Made by a program: the position numbers and the translations under genes
Assembly (NCBI RefSeq): GCF_009763255.1
Contig: NZ_WSJB01000019.1
Coordinates: 158,523-222,522 of the forward strand
Source: Bordetella sp. 02P26C-1
Lineage (GTDB): Bacteria > Pseudomonadota > Gammaproteobacteria > Burkholderiales > Burkholderiaceae_B
Length of the DNA: 64,000 nucleotides
Direction of reading: 5' to 3'
Notes under the pieces: model-generated
What the model saw: only the letters and a program-made list of their open reading frames with translations
The model's database searches: none
Told to the model about the DNA's origin: nothing
Shown here: positions 63,959-64,000 of the stretch, in pieces
Layout: each line of letters begins with the position of its first letter
Numbering within the stretch: position 1 is the first letter of the stretch

Positions 63959-64000
63959 TGGGTCTGGAAATGGGCGGGGGTTGGGGCTCGGTTATTGAAG

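Overview
The window reads as chromosome of a high-GC betaproteobacterium of the order Burkholderiales, most likely family Alcaligenaceae (Bordetella/Achromobacter-like). The clues are four Bug-type (tripartite tricarboxylate transporter) periplasmic binding proteins, a Gram-negative porin with the signal peptide typical of this family, the nuoA-N order followed directly by a DUF2818 gene, and the mfd / ispD-ispF arrangement. This is inferred from gene content only; no rRNA is present.

Layout. 1-6270: a partial thiamine-diphosphate enzyme divergent from a GcvA-like LysR regulator, then xerD, a YbaK-type deacylase, a DJ-1/PfpI protein, a PbpG-type endopeptidase and tRNA-Arg(CCT). 6283-11600: an accessory-looking stretch with a broken phage integrase against the tRNA, a chromate transporter, an acetyltransferase, a ketopantoate-reductase-like protein, an MFS transporter and a small orphan ORF. 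11690-30251: an approximately 18.5 kb catabolic cluster led by a divergent IclR regulator and closed by a rho-independent terminator. 30413-40608: an 782-residue ankyrin-like repeat protein, two MFS transporters, an APC permease, small membrane proteins, and a lipid-phosphate trio (diacylglycerol-kinase-like, metallophosphoesterase, PAP2). 40818-57193: a major porin, the complete 14-gene respiratory complex I operon and DUF2818. 57271-63958: a LysR regulator, serB, mfd, ispD and ispF.

The most interesting part is the catabolic cluster. It holds two adjacent, overlapping class III CoA-transferases, a crotonase with both catalytic glutamates, an acyl-CoA dehydrogenase, and a thiolase-fold protein paired with a DUF35 protein. 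That is the gene set of the bbs benzylsuccinate beta-oxidation operon without a hydroxyacyl-CoA dehydrogenase. The thiolase-like protein lacks the nucleophilic cysteine and has Tyr in place of the usual His, as in the Ltp2-type retro-aldolases of steroid side-chain cleavage. The proposed route is therefore CoA activation, desaturation, hydration and retro-aldol cleavage of an unknown carboxylic acid. Added to this are a GMC oxidoreductase, a D-2-hydroxyacid dehydrogenase, a class II aldolase, an unusual Fe-ADH-fold protein, an MmgE/PrpD protein, an LigI-like amidohydrolase and four Bug proteins for uptake or sensing. The substrate cannot be read from the sequence.

The rest is largely housekeeping. 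All Fe-S ligands seen in NuoB, E, F, G and I are intact, and NuoL carries a His/Asp-rich insertion.
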